DNA from: Durusdinium trenchii
Lineage: Eukaryota > Sar > Dinophyceae > Suessiales > Symbiodiniaceae
Length of the DNA: 64,000 bases
Direction: 5' to 3'
NCBI GenBank assembly: GCA_963970005.1
Contig: CAXAMN010001414.1
Location: 414,431 to 478,430, forward strand
In this document: one piece after another, positions 1-11,600 of the stretch
How the letters are laid out: each line of letters opens with the position of its first letter
Position numbering within the stretch: the first letter of the stretch is position 1
Notes under the pieces: generated by a model
The model's input: only the letters and a program-made list of their open reading frames with translations
Database searches by the model: none
Told to the model about the DNA's origin: nothing
Position numbers and translations under genes: made by a program

Positions 1-67
1 GGGGGGTCAATGTAGGCATATATGGCAGTCCCATGGAGTGTTTGGGATTGGTTCGCATGGAGTGTCA
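1..67. repeat. Partial copy of a dispersed palindromic repeat (family G)
   Basis: The first ~50 bases (GGGTCAATGTAGGCATATAT, then GGCAGTCCCATGGAGTGTTT) are repeated near 20.3 kb. There the first half is inverted and the second half is direct, which makes a hairpin. Position 55-67 carries the terminal motif CATGGAGTGT a second time. The element is cut off by the window edge. Confidence 0.6.
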
Positions 68-1310
68 GGCCTCGTGTTGCCGCTTCGCCGTGGTTGAGGC
101 TATGGCCTGGCATTTCAAAATCAAAGGAGCTTTGACTACCGACCCATCTATGCCACGCGGTGGATGGGCTGGTTCTTCGCCATTCCCACCTTGCTTTTTA
201 TGACTCTTGGTCAAATTTGTTCTTTTTTGCAATTCATTGGCGTGGGGGTGATGAAATCCATTCCTCCAGGACAACTGCTCAGCAGTTATGGACGATTAGA
301 CTGGTGAAAGGGTGAACTGTTCAATCAAGTCTTTGACATGAGTTGTATCTTTGCATTCCTATACGTGGGGGTGTGTATTGGAATAGGGAGACCTCCCAAT
401 TACGTCCTGGGTGGAAGGAACATGGACCAAAAGGCATTCCCGGACCTCTGTCTTAGGCCCCAAGCGTGGTGCGTGCGAGGCGTTCTCCCGGTGGGTGAAT
501 CCGCAGATCACCCATCTGATGACCATCTGAATCCGCAGGATCCGCAGGTCATAATCCCAGATATTATATATGATGGTCATGAATCCTAGCTTTCTATCTT
601 ATGACCTGTCATATCTTGGAGCCATTTGGGAGCCAGGAATCCTCGGTGTGAGAACGGTCCGTCCCACGGGGGCGGCCAGGAATCTCTATCCCATCATGGA
701 GGACTACCCTGCCTCAGCAGTGGTGAAGAGGATCTTCCCACAGCAGGCCTGCTCTGCTGCCTACTGTTGGACGTGCTACTTAGGTTGCATCATCTATGAT
801 CCTTGGTGCCTTGGGTGTCCAAATTTGACAGAGTTGCTGACTTCTTGGGACATGTGAGACATGTACGATGCACGTTTTATCTACATGCATACTGGATGAC
901 TTTTTTCTTCCAATGTAGAACCGCATAGGGGGTCTATAGCCTTTGATTCGGCCAGAACGGTGATCGATCCCTCCCTGATCCCCAGATCCTTTGCAGATCG
1001 GTTTGCAGATAGTGGTCTCCGGAGAGTGCTTTGTCCGAAGTCTTTTTGGACTTCTCATGTGTTTGACGCGGGGATGGTTGGGGCCAAGTGATCTTGCATA
1101 TTCCTGCACAATGTAGGATGAGCTAAGCACCTCTAGTTGTTCAGTACGATGAGTGCCGCGCTTGGTTTGAACAAATTGCATACAGAAACACAGCGGCCGA
1201 GTGTTTAAGAAACAACTCCGAGATGAGGAACCTCCACTTGGAGGGTGATGATCCAGACCGAATCCAAGTTTCGGATTTCTCGGACCGAATCCAGGTTCGG
1301 ATGGTTCTTG
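68..1310. other. Region without a recognised gene
   Basis: Open frames of 80-95 codons occur on both strands, but none shows a recognisable domain or a convincing exon with splice sites. There is a short direct repeat of the form GGACCGAATCCA...TTCGGAT at about 1254-1300. Confidence 0.4.
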
Positions 1311-1319
1311 AACATCCTG

Positions 1320-1905
1320 GGGTGCGTGGGCTACGTTGTAGTGATTGTGGATGAGGCAGTTTTAGTGGCTGAACACATGCTCTCCACCAAGCAGCCAATC
1401 CTCAAAGGCTACAGTATCATCGTGAAGGACAGCGAACCGAATCCGATCTTCCGACCCCGCGCGACTCCGGCCGTGACGAAGCCGCCGCGCCGATCACTGC
1501 GCCAAGGGCGTCGTTCTTCAACGCTTCGGGGCGTCGTTTTTCCGTTCTCCCGGGAGGGTGCACGAGGACGCAAACGAACGGACGAGCCATCCGTTGCACG
1601 TTGGGAACCCCACGGTCCCACAGCAATCTCCAGGTGTTCCCAAAAATTCGCCCGGCTGCCCCGGATGTCCAACCCCCCACCCCAACCGCGAACGGGGAAC
1701 GCCACGAACGGGGGACGTACGGACCCGGCCGCGAGGAATGCATCTTTGTGATGTATACCTGTGTGTGGCTCATGGGGTGTTGGAGCTATACAGGATCCTA
1801 TGCTGTGCAGCGCTTCTATACCGTCTCCGATGTGAGCTTGAAAGCCACCATGTCCGGCTTGATGTTCCTGTACTGGAACACCGAGGCAGGGGAGGGAAGA
1901 GGACA
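1320..1905 (+). CDS. Candidate exons of an unidentified gene
   Basis: Two stretches read like coding sequence on the + strand. One (about 1320-1437) contains VIVDEAVLVAEHMLSTKQPI followed by LKGYSIIVKDSEP. The other (about 1745-1905) contains MYTCVWLMGCWSYTGSYAVQ followed by RFYTVSDVSLKATMSGLMFL and is rich in aromatic and hydrophobic residues. I do not recognise a family and could not fix exon borders or show that the two belong together. Residue composition is the only evidence, so chance open frames remain possible. Confidence 0.25.
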
Positions 1906-2049
1906 GAGGAGAAGAATCAAGAAATATGGAACCTTTGACCTCGGGATTGCTTAAGATCATTTTGACCGTTGAGACGTTTTCCCCTCGTGCCGGAATACTC
2001 CTAAATACTCCTAAATGAGCTTATTCTCCCAGCCAGAGCCTGTTCCATC

Positions 2050-2246
2050 ATGTTCCCAAATCGGATGTGCTGGAGGATTACTTCGGCCCGGCGGTCAAGA
2101 AGGATGAGTGACGAGTGTGAGTCAAGCCTGTGCACAGCGTGCGCGGCGGAAGTCCGAGGATTTGTTGCTGCGTCCCGCCAATGTGGTTGTTTCCAGCACT
2201 GTGCTGAATAAGCACGCGGAGAAAAAAGAGAACCCGCTGTAGTAGC
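2050..2246 (+). CDS. Candidate C-terminal exons, unidentified protein
   Basis: A + strand frame reads KSDVLEDYFGPAVKKDE up to about 2108, where a GT donor follows the GA of the last codon. After an AG acceptor near 2137 it resumes as RKSEDLLLRPANVVVSSTVL and NKHAEKKENPL, then a TAG stop at 2244-2246. The lysine-rich tail ending in a stop suggests the end of a gene whose upstream exons are unknown. No family is recognised. Confidence 0.3.
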
Positions 2247-2465
2247 CGCTGTAGCACAAGTTTTCCGTGATGGAAAAAATCATGGCCGCAGGGCCGGGTT
2301 GGAGAGCAAAGGTCGTCCACTTGGGCTCGCCAATTAAGTTCATGGAACGCATGTTCAATATGGAATATCATCAATCAATTAGCAGCGCATGGCGAGATGA
2401 CAAGATGTCCAGCTGCCACCCCCCAGTCCGGAGGCTTAGTTAAGACTATGTGAGGCATCTGAAAA

Positions 2466-2560
2466 ACTCACAGCTCCGGACCCTGAAAATCACTCGGTTT
2501 TGTAGAGTTGAACAGAGTATTTCAGGGCGGTGCCAAAACCACAGGCTCCATGGGTTAGTT
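2466..2560. repeat. Palindromic repeat family C, copy 1
   Basis: The core GGACCCTGAAAATCACTCGG then TTTTGTAGAG (2478-2508) recurs with few changes at 61060-61088. In the 61-kb copy the same core forms one arm of a hairpin. Here the second arm (TTTCAGGGCGGTGCC, about 2521) is more diverged. Confidence 0.5.
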
Positions 2561-3144
2561 GAATTGGGAGGTGGACCGGTCCAGGACCTCATCCACGAGG
2601 TTTTAGGTCTTAGTGGTCGGCACTGAATGTGTTTGTTTTTTGGCAGTGGAACTCCTAGCAATCCGTGGCGCAGTCTCTCTCTATAATCACCTTCTGAGAA
2701 GGTACGACCGGATTGCAAATTGGATTGCATCCGTCCGGAAGTTCACTGCGGCATCTCCAACTGGATGTGGACGAACAAACTTTGGGTCCCCGTGAGTGAC
2801 CTGGGAGTAGCACATGATCCAACCACCAACCTCACCAACCTCGTCCTTTTGAAAAACGCCACCAAATCTTGGAGTAGCCTGGCTGCCTTGTTCGCCGGCA
2901 GCCTTCTTTGAATCTCATGTCTCTGAATTGTAGTTGGTACCTGTTTTCGTTAATGTAAGGTCTATCCCGTCTATCCGCGGAAATGATACAACCCAGGATA
3001 TACCGACCCTTGGTGGCCGTCGAACAGGGTTTGCTGGTACTGGGTAACAACAAGATAGCACCAAAACATCTAGCATGTTCAGCCCACCAGCCACTCCAAT
3101 CCAAGCCCACCAGCCGCTCCGGTCCGAAGCGATGCTTCCCCCAG

Positions 3145-3198
3145 GAGGCCATGGACTTGAAGCGGATCATCGAGCTCCCGGAGAAGGCCGGGTCTTGA
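3145..3198 (+). CDS. Candidate terminal exon
   Basis: A pyrimidine-rich acceptor (TTCCCCCAG) is followed by an open frame reading EAMDLKRIIELPEKAGS and a TGA stop. It fits the AG|G acceptor pattern of the well-resolved gene at 19-28 kb. No partner exon or family was identified, and it may be chance. Confidence 0.22.
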   Translation, partial: EAMDLKRIIELPEKAGS

Positions 3199-6100
3199 CG
3201 CGCGCAGAGCGTGCGTCGTGAACGAAACGTCGCGCAATGCATCGCGGTGAATGACGGATGAGGTGGATGAGTTCTGGAAAAAAGTTTTCTCCACACGGAG
3301 TTTGTTGGTGGATGAGTCTTAAAGTTCCAGTTTGGGAAAAAAACGAACATACTGTATGGATAATGGATAAAACATGGATTGGAATCCTTGTGTTTGGAGG
3401 TTCTTGGTCAGTTTTCAGTTATCAATTCATTCTTCGAGTGGCGGAATTGAGGGTTTGTCACTTCGCCATCGGGTCCGCGATGGGTCAACCCCCCACCAGA
3501 TCGCGCCAGCCTTTCTCTTCAAGACATCACAGTCACAAAAACATCCCTACCCCTTTGCGGCTTTGCAATTGCGGGGGTCCTCTAGGAAATGTAACTTATA
3601 TTTAAGATAGGGGGTGGGGGTGTCGGACAATTGGAGGACCCTAAACTCACTCAAATCCTAAATGCCCCCCCTTGTTATTTGTGTTTTGTCAGTCAGTGGC
3701 CTTCGGTTATTCCTCACTATGTATAGGAATCCCAGAGAGGAACTCCAGAAAACTAGGGGAGAGAGATAGATGAAACCTTACAGGGGAGGAGCGTTTTCCT
3801 AAAAATGTAGTTTACATTTTTAAGAACATGTAACTTACGTGTTCCAACATCCCCTGCCATTTGGGGGGGGGCCCTCAGAAATGTAAGGTTTCGCATACGT
3901 TTGAATCTATAATGATATGTTTCGACTAAATGTTTGCTTACATTTTGCAGGTGGTTGGCAGCCACAAATGTAACTTTCATTTTCTGGAGGACCCCCCTTC
4001 AAGAAGATGATAGGGATACTAAAACGATCTATAAGAGTGTCGTAGAAAGAGCACTGTGCTGTAGAACACACAGGATTCCGCTGTAGGGGTCTTTAACCTC
4101 TAGAATCTTTTGGCACGGCCCTCTCTCCTGCGAGGTCAAGGTAGATCTCGTTTTGAGTTTCCTCTCCGTGCTGCTGGAACGGCGCCACACTGGTCTTTGC
4201 AGGTGCGCTCAACCAACGAACCTCGCTTCGGGGTGTGAAGCAAGTCGCTCCAGGGAGCCAGGAGAATTGGTTGACTTGGCCTTCCATGTGGGAGCATTCC
4301 ATGGCTAAAGTCCTCAGTTAGGGACTCATGGCACATCCGGAGTTCAACCAGGTTCGTGATATCAGACATGGGGAGATCCGGCACATATGCTTGTTCAGAG
4401 AGGTTGGGGTGCCTGCGGGGTCGGTTTCAATAGCTCCGGGGCGGAGGGGAACAGGCTCCGCAGCAGGACAGGATGACCCAAAACCGGCTCCACCCATGGG
4501 CATTCGGGTGGCCTGAAGGGGACATCAAGAGTCCTTGCCAGGCTTCCCGCAAGCACCACGCTGCCGGCAGAAGACTCAGATGGTCTGGAGGTAGCTTCAG
4601 GAGGCCTCGGTGGTGAACATGACTGAGTGCTTGCAGTGCTGGGAAGTGTTTTACCTCCATTCTGGGCCCAATGATTGCTTCAGCTGTCCTTGATGACCCC
4701 AAGTGACGAACAACAATAATTCGCAACATGTTCTTTTTTTGTGGGGGGGCTGTTCATTCTGCAAGTCATGCACAAAAATGTAAGTCTTCATGAACAAGTT
4801 TGCGCATGTTGTTGCTTCTTGTTTCTTCTGAATGCACACTGGGAGACGGAGCCTCTCCTCCCGAGAGGCTGGCTCCGTTTCCAGGCTCAGCTGGTTCCGT
4901 GAGAGAGGCCCTGGACAGCTCGGATGCCCCGGTTTGGAAAGGGACGAGGCGGTCATATATAATTGGACATTATGAACTATACAGTCGGTATATATCTTAT
5001 ATTTAGATATGTCAATAGATTATTCTAGGATGGTTGTATACTGGTATATTGTAGCACCCTTGAGGGCCTCAATGAGTTCAAGGTTTGGCTGAATAGATCC
5101 AGGAGAGCATTTGTGCTTATGATGCATCCACCTTCACATGGTTTTGTGGCATGGCATGGCTCTCAGTGAGGAAGACAGGTTGGTTCCTCGGCCAAAGCTG
5201 GACGTTCAAGCGGTGAAGTGGTCTACAACGGGGTGGAATAGGAACAAGTTGTTCTTGAAATGTTGCTTTGTGAATTGTTTTACGTCACCCAGGTTCTATT
5301 GCTTCTATTCATTCAGCAATTGTGTGCTCTTGCCTTGGCTCGCTAAACGTGCCCTGATGAGGACATGGACGCCAACCTTGTGTTTTTCTCGGAACCCCGA
5401 CCAAACTCATGTTGCTGGTGGCCGTGCTGAATGCTAAAAGCCGTTCGCTCCCCAATTCGCAGGGCGCCGCGGCCTGTGTTCCGCCGGAGGGCCGCCTTTC
5501 TGCCTCTTCCGACCCCGGGGATCGCGGCCAAGGTCACGTGCAGAAGTCCTTCACTGGACTGGTCAGAGCGCCCAGTCGCTCTGACACCGCACGAACCGAA
5601 CGTCGGAGTCCGCACCGCACCGAGTGTGGCAATGAAGGTGGTGAAGGTGGAGATGAAGGTGGTTCTGAATGGCTGAGTTCGGTGTTAGCATCGAATCTAG
5701 CAGTCACTCGGTGTGCTCCCGTTGAATCACCGACCAAACAACCAGAAGTGACGTTAGCCGTTAGCCACTGGCCGGGCCATGGGTCGGGGTTTCAAGTCTC
5801 TCGCGGAGGTGAAGCTCCTGAAGTTTGAGAGTAAACGAGAGGCCAAAGTCTGCGAATTGGCCGCGGCCTACCTCAAGGTGCGTGTCGGGGCCACTTCCCG
5901 AGACCCCGTGTCCGAATGGTATAGGGTACACACTCAGCTGGAATCATTACAGAAGTGGAGTTCTCCGAGTCTCCGGAGCACATGTGATCCACGTGGAGTT
6001 GGAATCCTGGCCTCGCTGGGGGTGAGAGACTGATGTTCTTGGAAATCCGACTTGAACTGCCTGGCTTCGCGATGACGTTGCTGCCCCAAACTCATTCTCC

Positions 6101-7579
6101 TCCACACCTGTTTTGTTTTCTTCTCTAGTGATGATGAAGGCAGCTTCTGTGCACAGTTTGCCGTAGTTACAATTTGTGGAGTTTGCTCGGGTTTGGAGTT
6201 TGTTTATTTGAGTTTTTCCAGGTTTGACGATGAAAACCTTCAGCGTCCAACATGTTTGTGTCCGACATTTGACATAACCAGCCTCCAGCGATGACTTGGT
6301 TGTGGTTGGTGTTGCGGAAGGTCATGGGGCAGGTCGGTTGTTGGTTCAGTCGCCTGAAGTGGAGCTTAATCGTATGTGGAGCTTGAAAGGAACAAAGTAA
6401 AGACTCTGTGGCAGTTGGACTTATGAATGACGAGGGTTAAATATGTTTGAACCAAGTTCAGTTGGATCACACCAGTGTTTTGCATCCGCACAGGCCACGG
6501 CCACGGGTTGTGAGGAATCTCGTGCAACATTCCTGACCGGAATCTCGTAAGTCCCAGCACCTTCTGTTCGAAATCACCTGGCTGGAAGATGCTGGAAGCC
6601 TTTGTATACATAAATTCACCCTAGGATCTCCGGACACGCCGACAGGAAGGGCCAGGTATGCTCCAGTTTTTGTGCACAGGCCGCGTCGTCGTCGACACGC
6701 GGTTTGGGTCCGCCGTTTGGGCCCAAGAGGGTTACTCGTTTGTTCCACCGGGATCCCGTCGGTTGTGGCAAGACCCACGATGGCGAAACAGGTCCAGGAC
6801 TCAGTGGAGACAGTGGAGGAGTGGTTCACCACCGGCAGGTTTGGGCATTCGGATGGATGGTCATGCAAGGGGCGCCATCTGCGTTGGCCCATGATGATTC
6901 CAGGAAGTGTGCACTCTTCAAAAAAAGGGTTTCAATGTAACTTGCTTGTTTCAGGAAACATGGCGGGTAGGTTAGAGGGTTCGATGGTGAGTATGATTAT
7001 AGGCCACAACGTCGGCAAAGTCAGCCACTCACACACTCAGTCAAATATGGTCACGACAGGGTGGCTTTGTCTCAGGCCACTACCGCTGTTGGTGTGAGAT
7101 AAAAATAACCTGCTCAAAACTTGGCTACCACACGCTACACTTACTCCTCACTCCTCCCTTTCACCCCTACTCTTGCAGCGGCTGCCGACCGTTGCGCTGC
7201 AGAAGCTGCCGCAGAGACGTCGGCAGCTTAATCTTGTTACACGCGCCTGGGAGCGGTCCTGTTGGCATTGAAACGTGACAGTTGGCCTACTAGTCTTCAA
7301 AGCCATTCTCAGTAGCGGTCTTCTTGACATAGTATTTCTGACCATCTGGGCCGATGTACTCAAACAAGGGTGCACCACTTGTGTTTTTGTTGCTTCTTCA
7401 CCACCTCAGGGACAATGATAGACGATGCTGGTCGACTTAGCTACTATGACCTACTATGACGTACTATATGTTGTAAATATGTAGAAACAAAACAGGGCCC
7501 AAAGGGTCTATTCTTATTTAAGATTCATGCCAACACCACACGTTACAACCGTTGGATGTTGTGCGCTGGCTTGCTTCAC
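3199..7579. other. Region without a recognised gene
   Basis: No open frame here shows a known domain. The GC-rich stretch 5430-5900 and the stretch 6470-6900 have long open frames on both strands, which is expected from base composition. Between 3590 and 3990 the motif ATGTAA(C/G)(T/G)TT recurs several times. Nothing else is supportable. Confidence 0.4.
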
Positions 7580-10500
7580 TCAGCGAAGCTGGCTTGCTTC
7601 ACTCCACAGCCGCTTCCTCAGCTTTGCGGCTGAGTTTCCTGGCTTTCGTTTGTTTGTCTTTTCCTTCACCATTGTTTCTTTTGCTGTTGGCTGCTGTGGT
7701 GTTGCTTCCTCTTTAGCTACCTCAGCAGTCTTGCCGCGGCCCCCGCCCCGGCCAACACCCCGACCATGCTGGAGAGCAGAGCTTGGTCGCTTCAGAGCTC
7801 TCGGATCTTTGGGCTCTTCAGCGTCAGACTGATTCAAGACTGGTGTACCCTTAGCCTCTCGTTCTTCCGCATCAGGTCCTCCAGCTAAATCTCCGGACTC
7901 GCAGGACTGGCCTGGGGGAGTGCTGACCGGCTTCTGGACTTCTGGTGATTTGGGGCTTTGAGCTTGGGCTCGCCGTTGCTCCATACGAACTGTCAAAGTC
8001 TCTCGAATCCTTTCTGCGACATTCAAAGCAGAGGGGTCTTTGGCCAGCAGGGAATCATACATGGCTGGCCTATTTCAAAACCAGTGATGGCGTCTAGTCT
8101 ATCCCTTGAATGTAGGACGCGCGACAGGCTGATGATTTGCAGGATGAGTTGCAGCAGCAGAAACTTGACACACATATCATCATATTCATAATGAAACCAA
8201 TATTTCATAACTGAGCTGTCAGGGGGTTCAGAACTATATCGTAAGTAGAAGTACTTTGCTGACAGGTAGCCAGGGTTAACAGGTGGAATTCCTTTTCCCC
8301 AGCGTCCCTTACTCAAAAGCTCGTATGTGATGAGCCATAAAGCTAACAGGTAGAGAGGTGTTGAAGAAGGGAACTACTGCCCAAGAATAGGGGCATAGTA
8401 TGGTATAGTTATCATTCCTGGGGTCAGATTCCATCCCAAAGCTAACATCGATGTGTATCCGTCGTTCACACATCTCGAGTGTGTATCCAATCTACAATGG
8501 TTTCAGTGGGCCCAACTGAGCCCGAAAAGAGTTCAAGATCGGCCGCAAAATCAGTTCTCAGGACCTCAGGCTTGCTGTGGCATTCACTGCCTCAAGGCAC
8601 ACTTCCACAGTCTGGAAAGCTAAAGGTGCTTGCCTTTAGCCGAAACAGGTACAGGAAATACAATAGCTGTATACAACCTTGGATCTCAGGCATACTTGTG
8701 GCAACTACTTGTCTTCCTATCAGAGTCAATTCTTGAAATAATAAGTCGGTAGCCGCACTTCCATCTTAGCGCATAGTCCAGACACCCTCAGTGCCAAGTT
8801 CGTGCTGCATTAACCTGTGTTTTGTGCCAGGTTCATTAGGGAGAGGGGCAATGAAGAACAAAAGCATGAACGCTTGTCCGGTTTACTGGACTCATGAAAA
8901 GCTACAGCTAGAGGTATGTTGATTCCTGGCTTCTGAGTTGGGCCCCTCCCTTCACCCTGTTCCTCTCAAATCCCTACACTCTACCCAAAAATTCTGGCCC
9001 TCCACTCAGCACAGAGCAGCACACCTGGAGGTTGCGGTGCGCCTCCGGCCAGCATCCTTCATAGCAGAAGCCGGTTTCTTTGCACCAAATCAGGCCACCT
9101 GGTTGTGGAACCATGGGCTGGGCTGGTTGTGGATTGCACATTACACAGCAACACTCCGAAGTAAGTTGTTTAGATTGGCTGGAAGGGCTTTAAACCTTCC
9201 AGACTCTACTGTAGGGAACCAATCGGGCTATGGCTTGAGTTGGGTAAATTCAGAAGCAATTCTACACAACATTGTGTGCTTCAATCCTTTTTAAAATTTC
9301 AGCTGTGAGTAGAAGTTGGTTCAACAAAGACAGAATAGGGAATGCAGCTTGCGAGGCATATGGCTGCCCAGCTAGGCTCATTGTTTCTGACTGGCTGCCT
9401 GCAAGCGAACAGACCTCAAAGAAAAAACACCACACAGAACCGTTGATATGCAGCTCCCACTGCAAAAGCTGGCCTGAACAGGCTTGTCTTTGATCAACTG
9501 CAGACCATGGCCCAAGATCACATACGGTTTTTGCACCTTTAGATTTCCTCCGACTTTCTCGTACCGCCACCGGAATACCACCTTGAGGTGTGGAGAGTTT
9601 TCCTCAAGATCAATGCACCGACCGAACAAATCATTCGCAGAGGGCTTCTCCTCCTTACCTCAAGGATTTCGCACCAGCTTGTATTTCATGTGGGTCCGGA
9701 CTTTCACTTCGAAGCTGTCCAGCTCATGTTCGGTTTGGCTTTTCCGGGCCACATCGATGTATGAAAGCTTGTGTTCAGTAGAGCGTTTTGTCTTCTCAAG
9801 CACGATGAGCAGTTTGTATAGAGTCATAGTGCTGATTGAAGAAGCGTCTGACCGAATGGTGGAATCATCTATTTGGACCAGGACTTTATCCGAGTCCACA
9901 TTCCATTTCACACCTGACGACTCATCACTGGTTGACACATAGGCACCTGTGCCAAAGCCGCCAATCTGTGTATTCTTCGGGCAATTCTTGTCCTTTTTGG
10001 CCACAAGAAAGATCTTGTTCTCAGTGCGATAGATCTGAATGTCAGGGACCTCTGAGGACACATTTTCCTGCACATTCTCAAGCTTGGCCAAGCTCTCCAG
10101 CTGAACAGCTTGGCCAAGCTTTCTCATCACCTCCTGTTGGCTCCTCACCACCCCGTGGATCTGCCTCCTCACCTGCCACAGGTCCTGAACCCTGCCCTGG
10201 GGTGAACCGCTGGCAATTTTGCATGTAATTTCGCCCAGAAACGGTCATTTTGCCTCCTTGTGCCTGTACTTCAGGGTGTTGATTGTATCTGGATATGGCC
10301 TCATCCAAAGTAACAGGCACCTAGTCAGCTGAGTTCGACTGGGATGTCAATGATGACAGCAACACTGCCCATTGAAAGCGGCTAATGGGTTGGACCTTGG
10401 CGTCCAAGTTCTGCTTGACAACTCGGCTGATCATTCCATCCAAACTATCAGCGTGAGGCTTCTTGTGAATGCAGGGTATGCTGAGCAAGGAGTTCAACAA

Positions 10501-10902
10501 GGTGACAACACCAGGTGCCCAAAATCAGCTTCGTCGAACTGGTAGCTCAAAGCAATCAACCCCAACCAGCACACAAAGGCGGCCAAAGTCTTTTGGCTGC
10601 CCGCGTCAAACACAACACTCATCCCTGGGAATGGATGTACTTCTCCGGTGAGTTCTCTAAGTCACTGGGCAAGCGTACTGCCACAACTTCTCCCTGGTAC
10701 AGCAATGTGCGGACACAGAGGCACAACATTACCAAACTCAGGAGAAGTTGGGGGAACACCCACTGTCCACCAAAATCTCTGGGTGAACCCTTGTTGGTCC
10801 TCTCAACCTGCATGAAGTTAGATTAGTGTTACTGGTATTTAAAAAACTAGACGACGAGTGGCCCGAAAGCATTTTTCATCACGTAGGAAATCAGAGTGCG
10901 AG

Positions 10903-11136
10903 TTATCCGGTAAGTGTGTAGTGAGAAGTGTTAAGTCGAGTGAGTTGAGGTAGTGTGTGGGTTTCTGTGCGTGTGTCTATGTCCGTGTGGAAACGAGTCT
11001 GCGTATGTGTGTGTTCGTGGAAGTTGAGGGAGTGTGTGGGTGTTTGTGTGCGATGCGGCCTCCCAAACCCCCCACCGGCGGCCAAGCGGTGACAGCCCAG
11101 CTCATCGTCGTGAGCATTTGGGCTGCTGGTAAGGGG
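10903..11136. repeat. GT-rich low-complexity flank of an assembly gap
   Basis: The stretch is built from variants of GTGTGTG(G/T) and AGTTGAGG(G/T)AGTGTGTGGG. The phrase GTTGAGGxAGTGTGTGGGT occurs twice, at about 10946 and 11023. It leads into a 10-N gap at 11137-11146. Confidence 0.6.
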
Positions 11137-11146
11137 NNNNNNNNNN
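11137..11146. other. Assembly gap (10 N)
   Basis: Ten undetermined bases lie inside a tandem-repeat stretch, so the true array length is unknown. Confidence 0.99.
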
Positions 11147-11600
11147 GCATTTCGCGCACTCGACACGCACGATCTCCGCAGAGGGTTGCGCGCGGACCGG
11201 ACAAATCGCACTCTCGCCTGCATTTCGCGCACTCCACACGCACGATCTCCGCAGAGGGTTGCACTTTCGGTTGACGCTGTTCGTCCCACACTCCGCCTTT
11301 AAGAGAGAATTTATAAAGTGGGGAAATGTTTTTTCATTAGGACATCTCCCGTGCTAGTTTTCCATATTTACCATACTCACACTTGCCCTTGCATAGTCAT
11401 TGCATGTTTGCATACTCACACTTGCATACTTTGACCCCGGCAATACTTCGCACTTGGATGCTTTCGCCCTGGTATACTTCGCACTTGGATGCTTTCGCTC
11501 TTCCAGTGTGTGTGTATGTGTGTCAGTGTGAGTGTCGAAGTGTAAGTGTGTCAGTGTGAGTGTCGAAGTGTAAGTGTCGAAGTGTCAGTGTTCAAAGGAT
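11147..11600. repeat. Tandem repeats after the gap
   Basis: A unit starting GCATTTCGCGCACTC is present at 11147 and 11220, a period of 73 bp; the second copy is partial. Further on, TACTTCGCACTTGGATGCTT is repeated at 11444 and 11475 (period 31). GTGTCAGTGTGAGTGTCGAA is repeated around 11520-11560. Confidence 0.75.

Noticed and set aside
1409-1960. 183-codon - strand open frame in a GC-rich stretch
   Set aside because: Overlapping open frames exist on both strands and composition alone explains them; the + strand reads more like protein in parts.
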